Both the position numbers and the translations under genes were made by a program. Shown piece after piece: positions 16,701 through 25,552 of a DNA stretch of 64,000 bases; position 1 is the stretch's first letter, and every line of letters begins with the position of its first letter. Source of the stretch: Planococcus beigongshangi (GTDB lineage Bacteria > Bacillota > Bacilli > Bacillales_A > Planococcaceae); contig NZ_JADHDU010000003.1 of assembly GCF_016820495.1 (NCBI RefSeq), forward strand, positions 434,367-498,366, given 5' to 3'. The notes beneath the pieces were generated by a model. It searched no databases. It had not been told where the DNA came from and worked only from the letters and a program-made list of their open reading frames with translations.

Positions 16701-17630
16701 ATGGACGTGCAACTGGATTTGGCGCCGGTGGGTTATCTGGTGATGGATGAGAACATGAAAATTTTGGAAATGAATGGGATGATGAGGGACATCGTGGCTG
16801 TTGAAACAGTGCCTGTCCACATCCATGATATACTGACGATCGCTTCCAGAGTCTATTTCCAGACGTATTTCATCCCTGCCATCATCACCCATGGCACTGT
16901 AAGTGAAATGTATTTGAAATTCAAAAACCCAGCCGGCTCGGTTCCAGTGCTGATGAATACGAAAAAGCGCAACGGCCTTTTTGAATGTGCCATTATGCAG
17001 GTGTCAATAAGAAATGAATACGAGACCGAGCTGCTGAATGCAAAACGGGAAGCGGAAGAAGTCAGTAAAGCGACTGCGGAAGCGAACAGTCAGCTTAAAT
17101 TGCTGCTGGGTGAAGTAGAAGCGAAGCAGGCAGAATTGAATGTCCTGAACGGGCGACTAAAAGAATTGACTGTTACAGATGCTTTGACCGGTTTGAAAAA
17201 TCGCCGCTATCTGGAAGAGTTTTTGCCGGAACTGATGACTGCAGGCAGTCTGTCGCTCTTGATGATCGACATTGATTTTTTCAAGGGTATAAACGATACA
17301 TATGGACACCATGCGGGAGATATAATGCTGAAGCAGCTGGCTGCAGTGCTGGAAGAAGCAATTGGGACTGCCGGATTTGCGGCACGCCTCGGAGGCGAAG
17401 AATTTGTGGCAGTGCTGACGGCGATGGATGTGGCGGAAGCTTCAGAGATAGCGGAAGAGGTTCGCCAAAGAGTGGAACATCATGCTTGGCCTTACCGGCC
17501 GATTACCATCAGCATCGGTGTTTCTGTACATAACGGCAATGATACGCTTGCTGGCTTGCTGAATCGGGCAGATGCTGCTTTATACGAATCAAAAAATAAT
17601 GGACGCAATCGTGTGACGGTTGCTACTTGA
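16701..17630 (+). CDS. Diguanylate cyclase with RsbP-like PAS domain
   Basis: A 309-residue protein; ATG 16701 has AGGGGGAG upstream, 4 bp after the rsbQ-like stop, so it is translationally coupled. Residues 1-105 form a PAS domain; the segments LAPVGYLVMDENMKILEMN, VYFQTYFIPAI and VPVLMNTKKR resemble the RsbP PAS domain more than generic PAS domains. A coiled coil (106-157) leads to a GGDEF domain with intact GGEEF (231-235) and MIDIDFFKGINDTYGH. The product is probably c-di-GMP. The inhibitory RxxD site is replaced by GTAG, so feedback inhibition is likely absent. No membrane segment. Confidence 0.88.
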   Translation: MDVQLDLAPVGYLVMDENMKILEMNGMMRDIVAVETVPVHIHDILTIASRVYFQTYFIPAIITHGTVSEMYLKFKNPAGSVPVLMNTKKRNGLFECAIMQVSIRNEYETELLNAKREAEEVSKATAEANSQLKLLLGEVEAKQAELNVLNGRLKELTVTDALTGLKNRRYLEEFLPELMTAGSLSLLMIDIDFFKGINDTYGHHAGDIMLKQLAAVLEEAIGTAGFAARLGGEEFVAVLTAMDVAEASEIAEEVRQRVEHHAWPYRPITISIGVSVHNGNDTLAGLLNRADAALYESKNNGRNRVTVAT

Positions 17631-17659
17631 AAAACCCTGCCGGAGCGGCAGGGTTTTTT
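17631..17659. terminator. Bidirectional terminator between the GGDEF gene and hyuA
   Basis: AAAACCCTGCC and GGCAGGGTTTT arms with a T-run on both sides. Confidence 0.8.
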
Positions 17660-17667
17660 GATTGCTT

Positions 17668-19257
17668 CTATAGTATGTTGGTTTCCGCTATTTTCCGATC
17701 ACTCAGCAGACCGCCGGCAGCCTTGACGCGTATTTTGGAGGCATTGCCCGGCAGATACGATAACGGAACTTCTTCGAGATCGACAATCACCAGGTCATCG
17801 GGATCTGCACCAGCTGTAATGGCTTCATCGAATGCCAGCTGTTTTGCCAGTTCGAGTTTTTTTTCGCGTCCGAGTTCATCGGTTTTGAAGATTTTTTCGA
17901 TTTGGCCGCTGACTTGGGAGATGGCAGAACCGATTGCATTTGCAACTCCTGAGTTTACCGGTTTTATGACCTGGGAAGCACCTTTCAATTCGGCAGGGAA
18001 GAGGATGCTGCCGCCGCCGACCAGGATCACAGGTACTTCATCGGCGCTCGTCTTCATCCGGTCGATTGTTTCTTCCACCATTTCGACCATTTTGGTGTAG
18101 ACGTTTTTCAGAACCGCTTCGTCCAGATGGGATACAAGAGCGGGGTCTCCAAGTTGAGCAATGCCGAGAGCCACGGCGACATCGGTTGCAGTCAGTGTAT
18201 CGCCACCGAAGACAAGGCCTTTTTCGGCTAACCGGTAACCGACACTTTCGGGCCCGATCTGGAAACTGCCGTCTTCATGCAGCGTGACAACGGTTCCGCC
18301 GCCGAGGCCGATGGATGAGATGTCGGGCATCCGGAAATTGGTACGGACGCCGCCGATTTCGACGGCGAGGGAAGACTGGCGCGGGAAAGAAGCGACCAGG
18401 ACACCGACGTCCGTTGTGGTGCCACCGACATCCACAACAAGGGCATCCGGATGTTCCGTCAGATAAGCCGCTCCACGCAAACTGTTGGTCGGACCGCAGG
18501 CAATCGTCAGAATCGGATATTTTACTGTATATTCCACTGACATTAAGGTGCCATCGTTCTGGCCGAAGAATACATCTGCATGAATCCCTTCCTGTTCGAG
18601 TGCTTTGGTGAAGCCTTCCGCAGTTGAACGGGCGACATCGACAATGGCTGCGTTGAGGATTGTAGCGTTTTCCCGTTCAAGCAAGCCGACGTTGCCGATT
18701 TCGCTGGATAATGATAAAGCAACATCGTCTCCGAGCACTTCATTTACGATGGCTGCTGCTCTTGTTTCATGCTCATTTGAAACCGGTGAAAAAACAGAAG
18801 TGATGGCAACTGAATCCACCTGGCCTTCCAGTTCTTCCGCGATTTCGCGGATTCTTTCTTCATCAAGCGGCACAATTTCACGGCCATCGAATTCATTACC
18901 TCCGCGGACGATGTATAAATGTTTTCCAAGAATGTTCCGGAGATCGTCCGGCACGCCGACAAGCGGTTTGATCGCCATTGCAGCAGGAGCACCGATCCGG
19001 ATTGCAGCTACTTTGTTCAGGCGTTTCCGCTCTACGATGGCATTTGTGCAATGGGTAGTGCCGAGCATTGCATGATGGATTTCTTCAACTGGTACTCCTG
19101 AAGCCAAGACGACTTGTTTCATTGCCTGATAAATCCCGGAACTTACATCTTCGGTAGTGGTGGATTTTTTTTCTGCCAGAACCTTATAGTTTTCATCGAG
19201 GAGGACAGCATCCGTGTGTGTGCCTCCGACATCGATGCCAATGCGGTAGCTTGCCAT
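17668..19257 (-). CDS. Hydantoinase/oxoprolinase family protein (HyuA type)
   Basis: A 529-residue member of the hydantoinase/oxoprolinase family. The N-terminal actin-like ATPase motif GIDVGGTHTDAVLLD and the central VVDVGGTTTDVGVL phosphate loop are intact. The length fits the short HyuA-type subunits that pair with DUF917 proteins. Family members hydrolyse cyclic amides such as hydantoins, with ATP in some cases. It is the last gene of the TetR-permease-DUF917-HyuA operon, one base from the DUF917 gene. Exact substrate unknown. Confidence 0.85.
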   Translation of the reverse strand: MASYRIGIDVGGTHTDAVLLDENYKVLAEKKSTTTEDVSSGIYQAMKQVVLASGVPVEEIHHAMLGTTHCTNAIVERKRLNKVAAIRIGAPAAMAIKPLVGVPDDLRNILGKHLYIVRGGNEFDGREIVPLDEERIREIAEELEGQVDSVAITSVFSPVSNEHETRAAAIVNEVLGDDVALSLSSEIGNVGLLERENATILNAAIVDVARSTAEGFTKALEQEGIHADVFFGQNDGTLMSVEYTVKYPILTIACGPTNSLRGAAYLTEHPDALVVDVGGTTTDVGVLVASFPRQSSLAVEIGGVRTNFRMPDISSIGLGGGTVVTLHEDGSFQIGPESVGYRLAEKGLVFGGDTLTATDVAVALGIAQLGDPALVSHLDEAVLKNVYTKMVEMVEETIDRMKTSADEVPVILVGGGSILFPAELKGASQVIKPVNSGVANAIGSAISQVSGQIEKIFKTDELGREKKLELAKQLAFDEAITAGADPDDLVIVDLEEVPLSYLPGNASKIRVKAAGGLLSDRKIAETNIL

Positions 19258-19258
19258 A

Positions 19259-20353
19259 TTAAATTTCCTCCTTTGTCAACTGCAGCTCTTCAAGCGGCTG
19301 GAAATCGATATCATAGCCGAAATAACGGGGACCAGTGACTTCGATGCCTTTCGGGGTGCGCCATTTGGCATCACAAGGCATTCCGATGACTGTGCAGCGG
19401 GATCCGTAGCGCAGCCCTTCCGTCGTGATGGGCATGCCGGTATCCGAATCGATTACGCTGATCAGATCCGGTGTCATGCAGACTGCGCGGCCATCCACTT
19501 CAGCCAGCAGGTGTTCGTTCTGGAAGAATAATGTGCACGATTCGGATCTGCAATCGTTCAATCCTTCGATGGAAGCGGTACCTTTTGCGAAACCATCCTG
19601 TGTCTTCCGGTCAATATCCGTAATTTTACCCTGGAATAAAACCCGGCCATTCGTTAGAGCGAGAACGCCGTCTATAGGATTTTCGTTGTTTTTCATCGCG
19701 GCGCGAATTTCGGAGCCGATTTTTTCTTCGAGCGTCAGAATATTTTTAATGGCGGATTTCTTCACCGTTGCGCCGTCCATCGGATAGATGGCGAGCATCA
19801 CGGAACCGCCCATTTCAATGGTCGCCGTCCGAGCGATGCGCTCTGCCCATACACTATCGATCGTATTCAATAATAAGCTGTTCTTTTTCTCATCAGACAG
19901 GACCATCGGCGTGGCCGAAACGCCGTCAAGATAAAACGTCACCATCTGAAGTTCGGGAAACGCACGGCCCATGCCATCCGCATCCACAACCGGGAGGCCG
20001 AGATTTGCAGCGAGTGCAAGAGGTAGCAGCGAATTGACGCCGCCTGCCTCGATCGGCATTGTGGCATAGATGTCTTTGCCCAGATATTCTTCCAATGATT
20101 TGAAAGCTTCGATGGCTTCTTCACCATTCGGGATTTTTTCAATCATGACCGTGGGTGCCCCCATCATCGCGGAAGGAACGATCAATGCGTCATCCGGCAC
20201 TTCTTCCGGATCCAGCAATTGGATGGGGCCATGTTCTTCGATTGCCTGCAAGGCCATCAATTTGCCGATGTATGGATCTCCTCCGCCTCCGGTGCCGAGC
20301 AAAGCGGCTCCGATGGCGATGTTCTCAATTTCTTCTTTTCCAAGCAATCTCAT
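19259..20353 (-). CDS. DUF917 family protein (HyuA partner)
   Basis: A 364-residue DUF917 protein, a family now linked to S-methyl-thiohydantoin chemistry. The N-terminal GTGGGGDP loop and the VDADGMGRAFPELQM segment are family hallmarks. It normally occurs next to HyuA-like proteins and probably forms the second half of the cyclic-amide hydrolase. Its ATG overlaps the permease stop (20350-20353, ATGA), and the HyuA start follows one base after its own stop, showing tight translational coupling. Confidence 0.82.
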   Translation of the reverse strand: MRLLGKEEIENIAIGAALLGTGGGGDPYIGKLMALQAIEEHGPIQLLDPEEVPDDALIVPSAMMGAPTVMIEKIPNGEEAIEAFKSLEEYLGKDIYATMPIEAGGVNSLLPLALAANLGLPVVDADGMGRAFPELQMVTFYLDGVSATPMVLSDEKKNSLLLNTIDSVWAERIARTATIEMGGSVMLAIYPMDGATVKKSAIKNILTLEEKIGSEIRAAMKNNENPIDGVLALTNGRVLFQGKITDIDRKTQDGFAKGTASIEGLNDCRSESCTLFFQNEHLLAEVDGRAVCMTPDLISVIDSDTGMPITTEGLRYGSRCTVIGMPCDAKWRTPKGIEVTGPRYFGYDIDFQPLEELQLTKEEI

Positions 20354-21687
20354 TGAGTATTCCCCCTCTGGTTCAAAATCAATTCTGGTTGTTTATTGCT
20401 TTGGAGAACTTTACTTGCAACAGCCTGAAGTACGAATGCAACGATGAAAGCGTCGAAACCGGAGGCTCCAGTCAATGTGAAGAAGCCGAAACCGGTTGGA
20501 GCCGGAGTCGTCATGAATGCGATAAGTGACGCAACAGCCCAAATCGACACACCGACGTAATTGATATTAGGCAATGACGCCAAGTTGGCGAACGTGTATT
20601 TTTTACGGTTCATCAGATAATCGGCTACATAGATGCCGCCGATCGGTGGGATCAAAGCGCTCAGGAAAGTCAGGAAAGGAATGAAATACTGATAGATGCC
20701 CCCGACAGCCATAGCTGTACCGATAAAACCGGCAGTGATCGTCAGAACGGATTTTGGTGTATTTTTGAAAATAACCGAAAATCCAAGTGCGGATGAGTAA
20801 AGGTTATTATCATTTGTGGTCCACTGGGCAAGGATTAAAATCAGCATAGCGCCAGTGCCCCAGCCAAGGCCAAGCATGATGGAGACGATGTCAGTTTGTG
20901 AAGTCGCTTTAGCCAATACTGCTGCAATCAGCAGGACTACACTGAATCCGCCGAAGAAGCCGACAAAAGATGAAACGACTGCATCTTTGGGTGTTTTTGC
21001 ATAGCGTGCGATATCAGGTCCGATGATTGCCCCGACAGCAAGGGAACCGATGATCAGCGATATGGATACTCCGATCGTCAATGGATCGCCGGTTGGCGGT
21101 ACTGCAAGGACTTCACTCATTGACTGGCCGCTCAACACGCGGACCAGTGAGGCGATGAGCAGGATACCAAGGAGCGGCACTGCCAGAAAACTAAGTTTTT
21201 CAATCGCTTTATAGCCGAAAAAGGCAGTGGAGGTCATTAAAATGCCGCCCAGGACAACCAATAATTTTGTAGGAACGCTGACATTGAAGACATCCAAAAG
21301 AATATTATGGAGACTTGCTCCGAACAGATCCACCTGTACACCGAACCAGCCGAATAAGGCGATGGCGATAACGGCGGATACAGCGTAGGAACCGTATTTG
21401 CCTAAAGAAAACCGCGAAACAAAGGCAGTGGACAAACCGGTCTGTGCACCGACCATCGAACAAAGGGCACTGACAACGGATAGCAGGAAACAGCCGATCA
21501 AGGTAGCGACGACAGCCTGTGGCATCGTTAATCCGTTGCCTAGTGATCCGCCGAGTACAATGGCGGAAAGGGCGACAATGGCGCCCATCCAGACGAGGGA
21601 TAGTTTTAACCATCCTTTACGTTTATCTTGCGGAACCGGTTCACGTTCAAAATCCTGGGTCAACTTTTCATCGAATCTTTTAGCCAT
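20350..21687 (-). CDS. NCS1 (cytosine/hydantoin-type) permease
   Basis: A 445-residue membrane protein of the NCS1 family (CodB-like), with about 12 segments and the GNGLTMPQAVVATLIG, GAQTGLSTAF and WTTNDNNLYSSALGFS motifs. NCS1 permeases import nucleobases, hydantoins or allantoin with a cation. Its place ahead of DUF917 and HyuA suggests import of the cyclic amide they break down. ATG preceded by GGAGG. Confidence 0.88.
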   Translation of the reverse strand: MAKRFDEKLTQDFEREPVPQDKRKGWLKLSLVWMGAIVALSAIVLGGSLGNGLTMPQAVVATLIGCFLLSVVSALCSMVGAQTGLSTAFVSRFSLGKYGSYAVSAVIAIALFGWFGVQVDLFGASLHNILLDVFNVSVPTKLLVVLGGILMTSTAFFGYKAIEKLSFLAVPLLGILLIASLVRVLSGQSMSEVLAVPPTGDPLTIGVSISLIIGSLAVGAIIGPDIARYAKTPKDAVVSSFVGFFGGFSVVLLIAAVLAKATSQTDIVSIMLGLGWGTGAMLILILAQWTTNDNNLYSSALGFSVIFKNTPKSVLTITAGFIGTAMAVGGIYQYFIPFLTFLSALIPPIGGIYVADYLMNRKKYTFANLASLPNINYVGVSIWAVASLIAFMTTPAPTGFGFFTLTGASGFDAFIVAFVLQAVASKVLQSNKQPELILNQRGNTQ

Positions 21688-21733
21688 TCCATTTCCTCCT
21701 TTTGTTTCTTTCTATATTTATTTCACCGGGTCA

Positions 21734-22324
21734 TCAATTGTACTGCCTATCCAATTGGTGGAACAGGGACTGGAAAATCTGCTCAGCCAGCTGGACCTGT
21801 TCCTTCAAATAGACCGACTCGTAAATATTGATGCCCCAGAAAATACCGTTCCCAAGAAGTACATATTGTTTGATGATGCGGTCGACATCCTCGGGGACTA
21901 TGGAGGGATAATCTTTATAAACAGCACTTTCCAGCGCATCCATCATCCAATTATTGAAATTGATCAGGTAATTCTGTATATGGCTTTTTATTTCAGGAAC
22001 CGGCGCCGTCACCAGTGAAAGGTAAGCGGATGTCTCTGCCATATTGGAGGTGTGATGATCCACGATTCCTTGGAGCATGGCTGAAAAAATCTGTTCCACC
22101 GGTTTTTCTATATTTTCAGCAAGTACTTTCTTCATCGCATGATGATGATTTTCAAGGATTTGCTGAAAGGCGGCGATAAAAAGCCTTTCTTTGTTTTCAT
22201 AAAAGAAATAAATGGAAGCGGGTTTTATGCCGACTTCATCGGCAATGCGCTTCATAGTTGCGCCTTGATAACCATGATTTGCATATTGAAGTATGGCTGC
22301 CTGGAGTATCTCTTCCTTTTTCAC
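21734..22324 (-). CDS. TetR/AcrR family regulator of the hydantoin-type operon
   Basis: A 196-residue TetR protein. GTG 22324 (VKKEEILQAA) is preferred because AGGTGG lies just upstream; a TTG at 22342 is the alternative. The N-terminal helix-turn-helix reads GATMKRIADEVGIKPASIYFFYENKERL. The C-terminal ligand domain is not recognisable to subfamily. It is the first gene of the operon, 46 bp before the permease. A perfect inverted repeat over its ribosome binding site suggests autoregulation by operon metabolites. Confidence 0.85.
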   Translation of the reverse strand: MKKEEILQAAILQYANHGYQGATMKRIADEVGIKPASIYFFYENKERLFIAAFQQILENHHHAMKKVLAENIEKPVEQIFSAMLQGIVDHHTSNMAETSAYLSLVTAPVPEIKSHIQNYLINFNNWMMDALESAVYKDYPSIVPEDVDRIIKQYVLLGNGIFWGINIYESVYLKEQVQLAEQIFQSLFHQLDRQYN

Positions 22325-22332
22325 GGTTCCAC

Positions 22333-22352
22333 CACCTAACAAGTATTAGGTG
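22333..22352. promoter_or_regulatory. Inverted repeat, probable TetR operator
   Basis: CACCTAA (22333-22339) and TTAGGTG (22346-22352) form perfect 7-bp arms around CAAGTA, directly over the ribosome binding site of the TetR gene. Typical size and place for a TetR-family autoregulatory operator. Confidence 0.6.
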
Positions 22353-22533
22353 AATTATATGAGTGCTTTTTTGAAAAAGCAATACTGTTTTTAGAAAAAT
22401 TCGAATAATATAAATTGAGTGTGAACTTGGAAGCGATTTCATCGTTGATGCATCAATATCAGGAAGAAATAAAAAAATTTTAAAATATTTTAAAGTTTAA
22501 TATGGAATATATCGATATCAAAAATGAAGAGGT

Positions 22534-22563
22534 TAAAAAAAGCCCTGCCAAATCGGCAGGAGC
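22534..22563 (-). terminator. Terminator-like hairpin in the region upstream of the TetR operon
   Basis: CCTGCC-AAAT-CGGCAGG with an A-run on its left is a terminator on the minus strand. No minus-strand gene lies upstream of it, so it would stop antisense transcription from the rsbQ2 side or act in a long TetR leader. The rest of the 410-bp gap holds an AT-rich palindrome near 22476-22494 and the rsbQ2 promoter region. Confidence 0.5.
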
Positions 22564-22637
22564 CATCACGCAATAAGGATAAATAATGCTGAATGTGAAA
22601 ATAGCCTCCAGAAATTGACGGAAAAAATATAACTAAT

Positions 22638-22657
22638 AAGGGGAATACTTAGGAATT
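22638..22657 (+). promoter_or_regulatory. Element shared by the two rsbQ-like promoters (copy 2)
   Basis: GGGAATACTTAGGAATT (22641-22657) nearly repeats the element at 15841-15856. It lies about 80 bp before the rsbQ2 start. Confidence 0.4.
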
Positions 22658-22734
22658 AGGTCTCAAGAATGTTAGTATGAAACCAGCATTCGAATTATAA
22701 AAGTGCGATTTTTATGCAAGGGGTGATGACATAA

Positions 22735-23556
22735 ATGACAGTGACAATGGGGAATAAAGAAGGCATACTTAAGCGGAATAACGTCAGAATCGGGGGGCAG
22801 GGACAAAAAGTTCTGGTTTTTGCACATGGTTTTGGGTGTGATCAATACGTCTGGAATCGGATTGCCCCGGCTTTCGAGTCAAAATACCGGGTCGTGCTGT
22901 TCGATTATGTCGGCTCCGGCAGAAGTGATAAATCAGCTTACAGTAAAGAGCGGTACCGTTCGCTGCATGGTTATAAAGAGGATCTACTTGAATTATGCGA
23001 CGCACTGTCCCTTGAAAATATAGTATTTATCGGCCATTCCGTCAGCAGCATGATCGGTGCGCTTGCTGCCGTTGAACGTCCGGGACTGATGAAGAATCTG
23101 ATAATGATCGGACCGTCCCCACATTTTCTGAACGGGGAAGGCTATAAGGGCGGATTCGAAAAGGAAGATATCGAAGGCATGCTTCAAATGATCAAAGGCG
23201 ACTACAATGAATTCGCACGCTTTTTGTCGCCGGTTGTTATGCAAAATGCGTCACGTCCGCATCTGGCTGCTGATTTTGAGCGTTTGTTATGCCAGAATGA
23301 TCCGGATATCATCAGCGATTTTGCAGAAGCCACTTTTTTATCAGACGTCCGGGAAGACCTGGCGAAAGTCACTGTGCCCACGCTCATTCTGCAAACGCGA
23401 AATGACGCGGTGGCGCCTGAATCGGTCGGCGAATATGTCCATAGCCAGCTTCAAAACAGCGAATACAAGCTGATGGAGGCGGAAGGCCATAGCCCGCACG
23501 TCAGTGATGCCGAAGAAACCATCAGTAAAATAGCGGAGTATCTTTCGGCTGTCTGA
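22735..23556 (+). CDS. RsbQ-like alpha/beta hydrolase (copy 2)
   Basis: A 273-residue RsbQ-family hydrolase, clearly homologous to the 15887 gene over its length (FAHGFGCDQYVW, DYVGSGRSDKSAYSKERY, LHGYKEDLLELCDAL, GHSVSSMIG). Catalytic Ser, Asp (TRNDAVAP) and His (GHSPH) are intact. ATG preceded by AAGGGGTG. Instead of an RsbP-like phosphatase, the next gene on the same strand encodes an RsbR-like STAS protein. The substrate or product of RsbQ proteins is not known. Confidence 0.87.
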   Translation: MTVTMGNKEGILKRNNVRIGGQGQKVLVFAHGFGCDQYVWNRIAPAFESKYRVVLFDYVGSGRSDKSAYSKERYRSLHGYKEDLLELCDALSLENIVFIGHSVSSMIGALAAVERPGLMKNLIMIGPSPHFLNGEGYKGGFEKEDIEGMLQMIKGDYNEFARFLSPVVMQNASRPHLAADFERLLCQNDPDIISDFAEATFLSDVREDLAKVTVPTLILQTRNDAVAPESVGEYVHSQLQNSEYKLMEAEGHSPHVSDAEETISKIAEYLSAV

Positions 23557-23655
23557 AAATGAAAAATCTTATTTTTCAAAAAGCCATACACTGAACTGCA
23601 TTCTACAGGTATAATGAATTCAAATAAACCTGAATGCATACTCATGGAGGTCCTC

Positions 23656-24501
23656 ATGGAAAAAGAATTCGAGATTTTGGGACAGCGCATCATTGAAGAT
23701 AAAGATCTGATTGCAGAATTGATCAGCGAAGAAGTCATGAAAAATGCCAGCGAGGAAGAGATTGCCGAACATCAGCAATTCATCCGGCAGGTCAACGAGA
23801 AAAGAGCAGGTTTTATCGAACTTCTTGGCAATTCACTGAAGAATTCTTGTGATGTGAAACAAGTGTATGCAGATATCGATTCCTGGGGGCTCACAACAGG
23901 TCATTATTTCCTCGAAGCGAATATGATGCTCGATTCAGCACTTGCTGAGTCATCTCTTTACCGGAAGCACATTTCGAAATTGATCAAGTCGGAAGGAAAG
24001 CGGATGGCTATTACAATCGATGCTTTCTTTGATGTAATGGACTTCTTCAATTCACTGCTGGATCACGCCATGTACTCCTACAGCAATGCTTATATCAGTG
24101 CTTATCAAGCAAATTTGACTGAGGCGCGCCGTGAATTCTTTGAATTTTCCGCTCCGGTGGTACCGATAGCTGATAAGGTGGCGATCCTGCCACTGGTCGG
24201 AGATCTCGAAATTGACCGTGCCCGTTACATTCTTGAGAAAACATTGACTGCCGCCAATAGATTGAAGATCTCTGTTCTGGTCATCGACTTGTCAGGTGTC
24301 GTGCGGGTGGACGCCATGGTGGCACAACAGCTCATTAAGATTGCGCAGGCGCTGAACATGGTCGGGGTCAAAGCGATTCTGACAGGAATCCGTTCGGAAA
24401 TCGCCTTGACGCTGACGCAGCTCGGCATCGATACCCGTTCGCTCGTAATCGGAGGAAGCCTGAAACAGACTTTGGAGAAACTACACTTTTCAAAACTATA
24501 A
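23656..24501 (+). CDS. RsbR-like STAS protein (stressosome family)
   Basis: About 281 residues from ATG 23656 (GGAGGT 5 bp upstream; ATG 23614 is an in-frame alternative). The N-terminal part (to about 150) is helical like the globin-fold sensor domain of RsbR proteins. The APVVPIADKVAILPLVGDLE segment starts a C-terminal STAS domain. In RsbRA two threonines are phosphorylated. The one in the VVDTMVA loop is Ala here (RVDAMVA); the second, in the EIAxT segment, is kept (SEIALTL). It may join stressosomes with altered phosphorylation. It is probably cotranscribed with rsbQ2. Confidence 0.82.
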   Translation: MEKEFEILGQRIIEDKDLIAELISEEVMKNASEEEIAEHQQFIRQVNEKRAGFIELLGNSLKNSCDVKQVYADIDSWGLTTGHYFLEANMMLDSALAESSLYRKHISKLIKSEGKRMAITIDAFFDVMDFFNSLLDHAMYSYSNAYISAYQANLTEARREFFEFSAPVVPIADKVAILPLVGDLEIDRARYILEKTLTAANRLKISVLVIDLSGVVRVDAMVAQQLIKIAQALNMVGVKAILTGIRSEIALTLTQLGIDTRSLVIGGSLKQTLEKLHFSKL

Positions 24502-24514
24502 CAGCCAATCATAG

Positions 24515-24550
24515 AAAAAACGCTGGAGCCTGGGGCTTCAGCGTTTTTTC
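24515..24550. terminator. Bidirectional terminator between the RsbR-like gene and dapA
   Basis: AACGCTGGAGCC and GGCTTCAGCGTT arms with A-run and T-run. Confidence 0.75.
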
Positions 24551-24559
24551 TTTTCTAAA

Positions 24560-25447
24560 TCAGACAGAAACCTTAATCTGGGCAGTTTCCAAAAGCTCAC
24601 GTAACGTAGCGGTTTCTTCTTCGTTTAGCGGAATCATGGGCAGGCGGACAGTGCCGGTCTGGATTCCCAGCAACTGAAGGGCAGTTTTCACCGGCACCGG
24701 ATTCGGTGCAGCGAACAATCCGTTCATGACGGGCAGTAATCTCCGGTGGCGCGCCCCCGCTTCCGTGGTATTGCCGGACACGAAGTCCGCAATCATGGCC
24801 TGCATTTCATCACCGATGATATGGGAGGCGACGGAAACGATGCCGTCAGCTCCGATTGCCATCAACGGCAGCGTCAATCCGTCGTCTCCGCTGTATAACG
24901 TAAAGTCGTCCGGCGTGTTTTCAATGATCGATGACGCAGCGTCAAGGTTGCCGCTCGCCTCTTTGACGGAGACGATATTGTCGACAGCCGACAGGCGGAT
25001 GATGGTTTCAGGTGTCATATTGACGGCGCTGCGGCCTGGAATATTGTAAAGCATAATCGGCAGATGAGTGGCTTCGGCAATCGCTTTGAAATGCTGGAAC
25101 ATCCCTTCCTGAGACGGCTTATTGTAATAAGGCGTGACCAGCATTATCGCATCGACGCCGGTTTGTTCCGCTTGAACCGTCAAGGCTATCGATGAACGGG
25201 TATCGTTCGAGCCGGTTCCGGCGATGACCGGGATGCGGCCGTTCACTTGTTCCGCTGTGAACTTGAACAGCGCCAATTTCTCCGCTGCGCTTAAGGTCGG
25301 TGATTCACCCGTGGTCCCGGCAACAACGAGGCCGTCCGTGCCATTTGCAATCAGGTGTTCAATCAGTTCGCCTGTTGCGGCGAAATCGATGTCGCCATTC
25401 GTGTCGAAAGGAGTCACCATAGCTGTAATGATTTTTCCGAAGTTCAT
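24560..25447 (-). CDS. dapA: 4-hydroxy-tetrahydrodipicolinate synthase
   Basis: A 295-residue DapA: the (beta/alpha)8 lyase that condenses pyruvate with aspartate semialdehyde in lysine and diaminopimelate synthesis. Seen are AGTTGESPTLS, the YNIPGRS tyrosine motif and VSVKEASGN with the Schiff-base lysine. Length is typical. ATG preceded by AAGGATGGG. It stands alone on the minus strand behind a lysine riboswitch, so lysine represses it by transcription termination. Confidence 0.93.
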   Translation of the reverse strand: MNFGKIITAMVTPFDTNGDIDFAATGELIEHLIANGTDGLVVAGTTGESPTLSAAEKLALFKFTAEQVNGRIPVIAGTGSNDTRSSIALTVQAEQTGVDAIMLVTPYYNKPSQEGMFQHFKAIAEATHLPIMLYNIPGRSAVNMTPETIIRLSAVDNIVSVKEASGNLDAASSIIENTPDDFTLYSGDDGLTLPLMAIGADGIVSVASHIIGDEMQAMIADFVSGNTTEAGARHRRLLPVMNGLFAAPNPVPVKTALQLLGIQTGTVRLPMIPLNEEETATLRELLETAQIKVSV

Positions 25448-25552
25448 AAGATCCCATCCTTTTAGTTTAGATTGTTTATTCTAATAAAATCCAAGTCCAA
25501 GAGGTTCATTTGCTGTCAGCCGATTTCCGGTACGCGTCACAGATTTTTTCCA

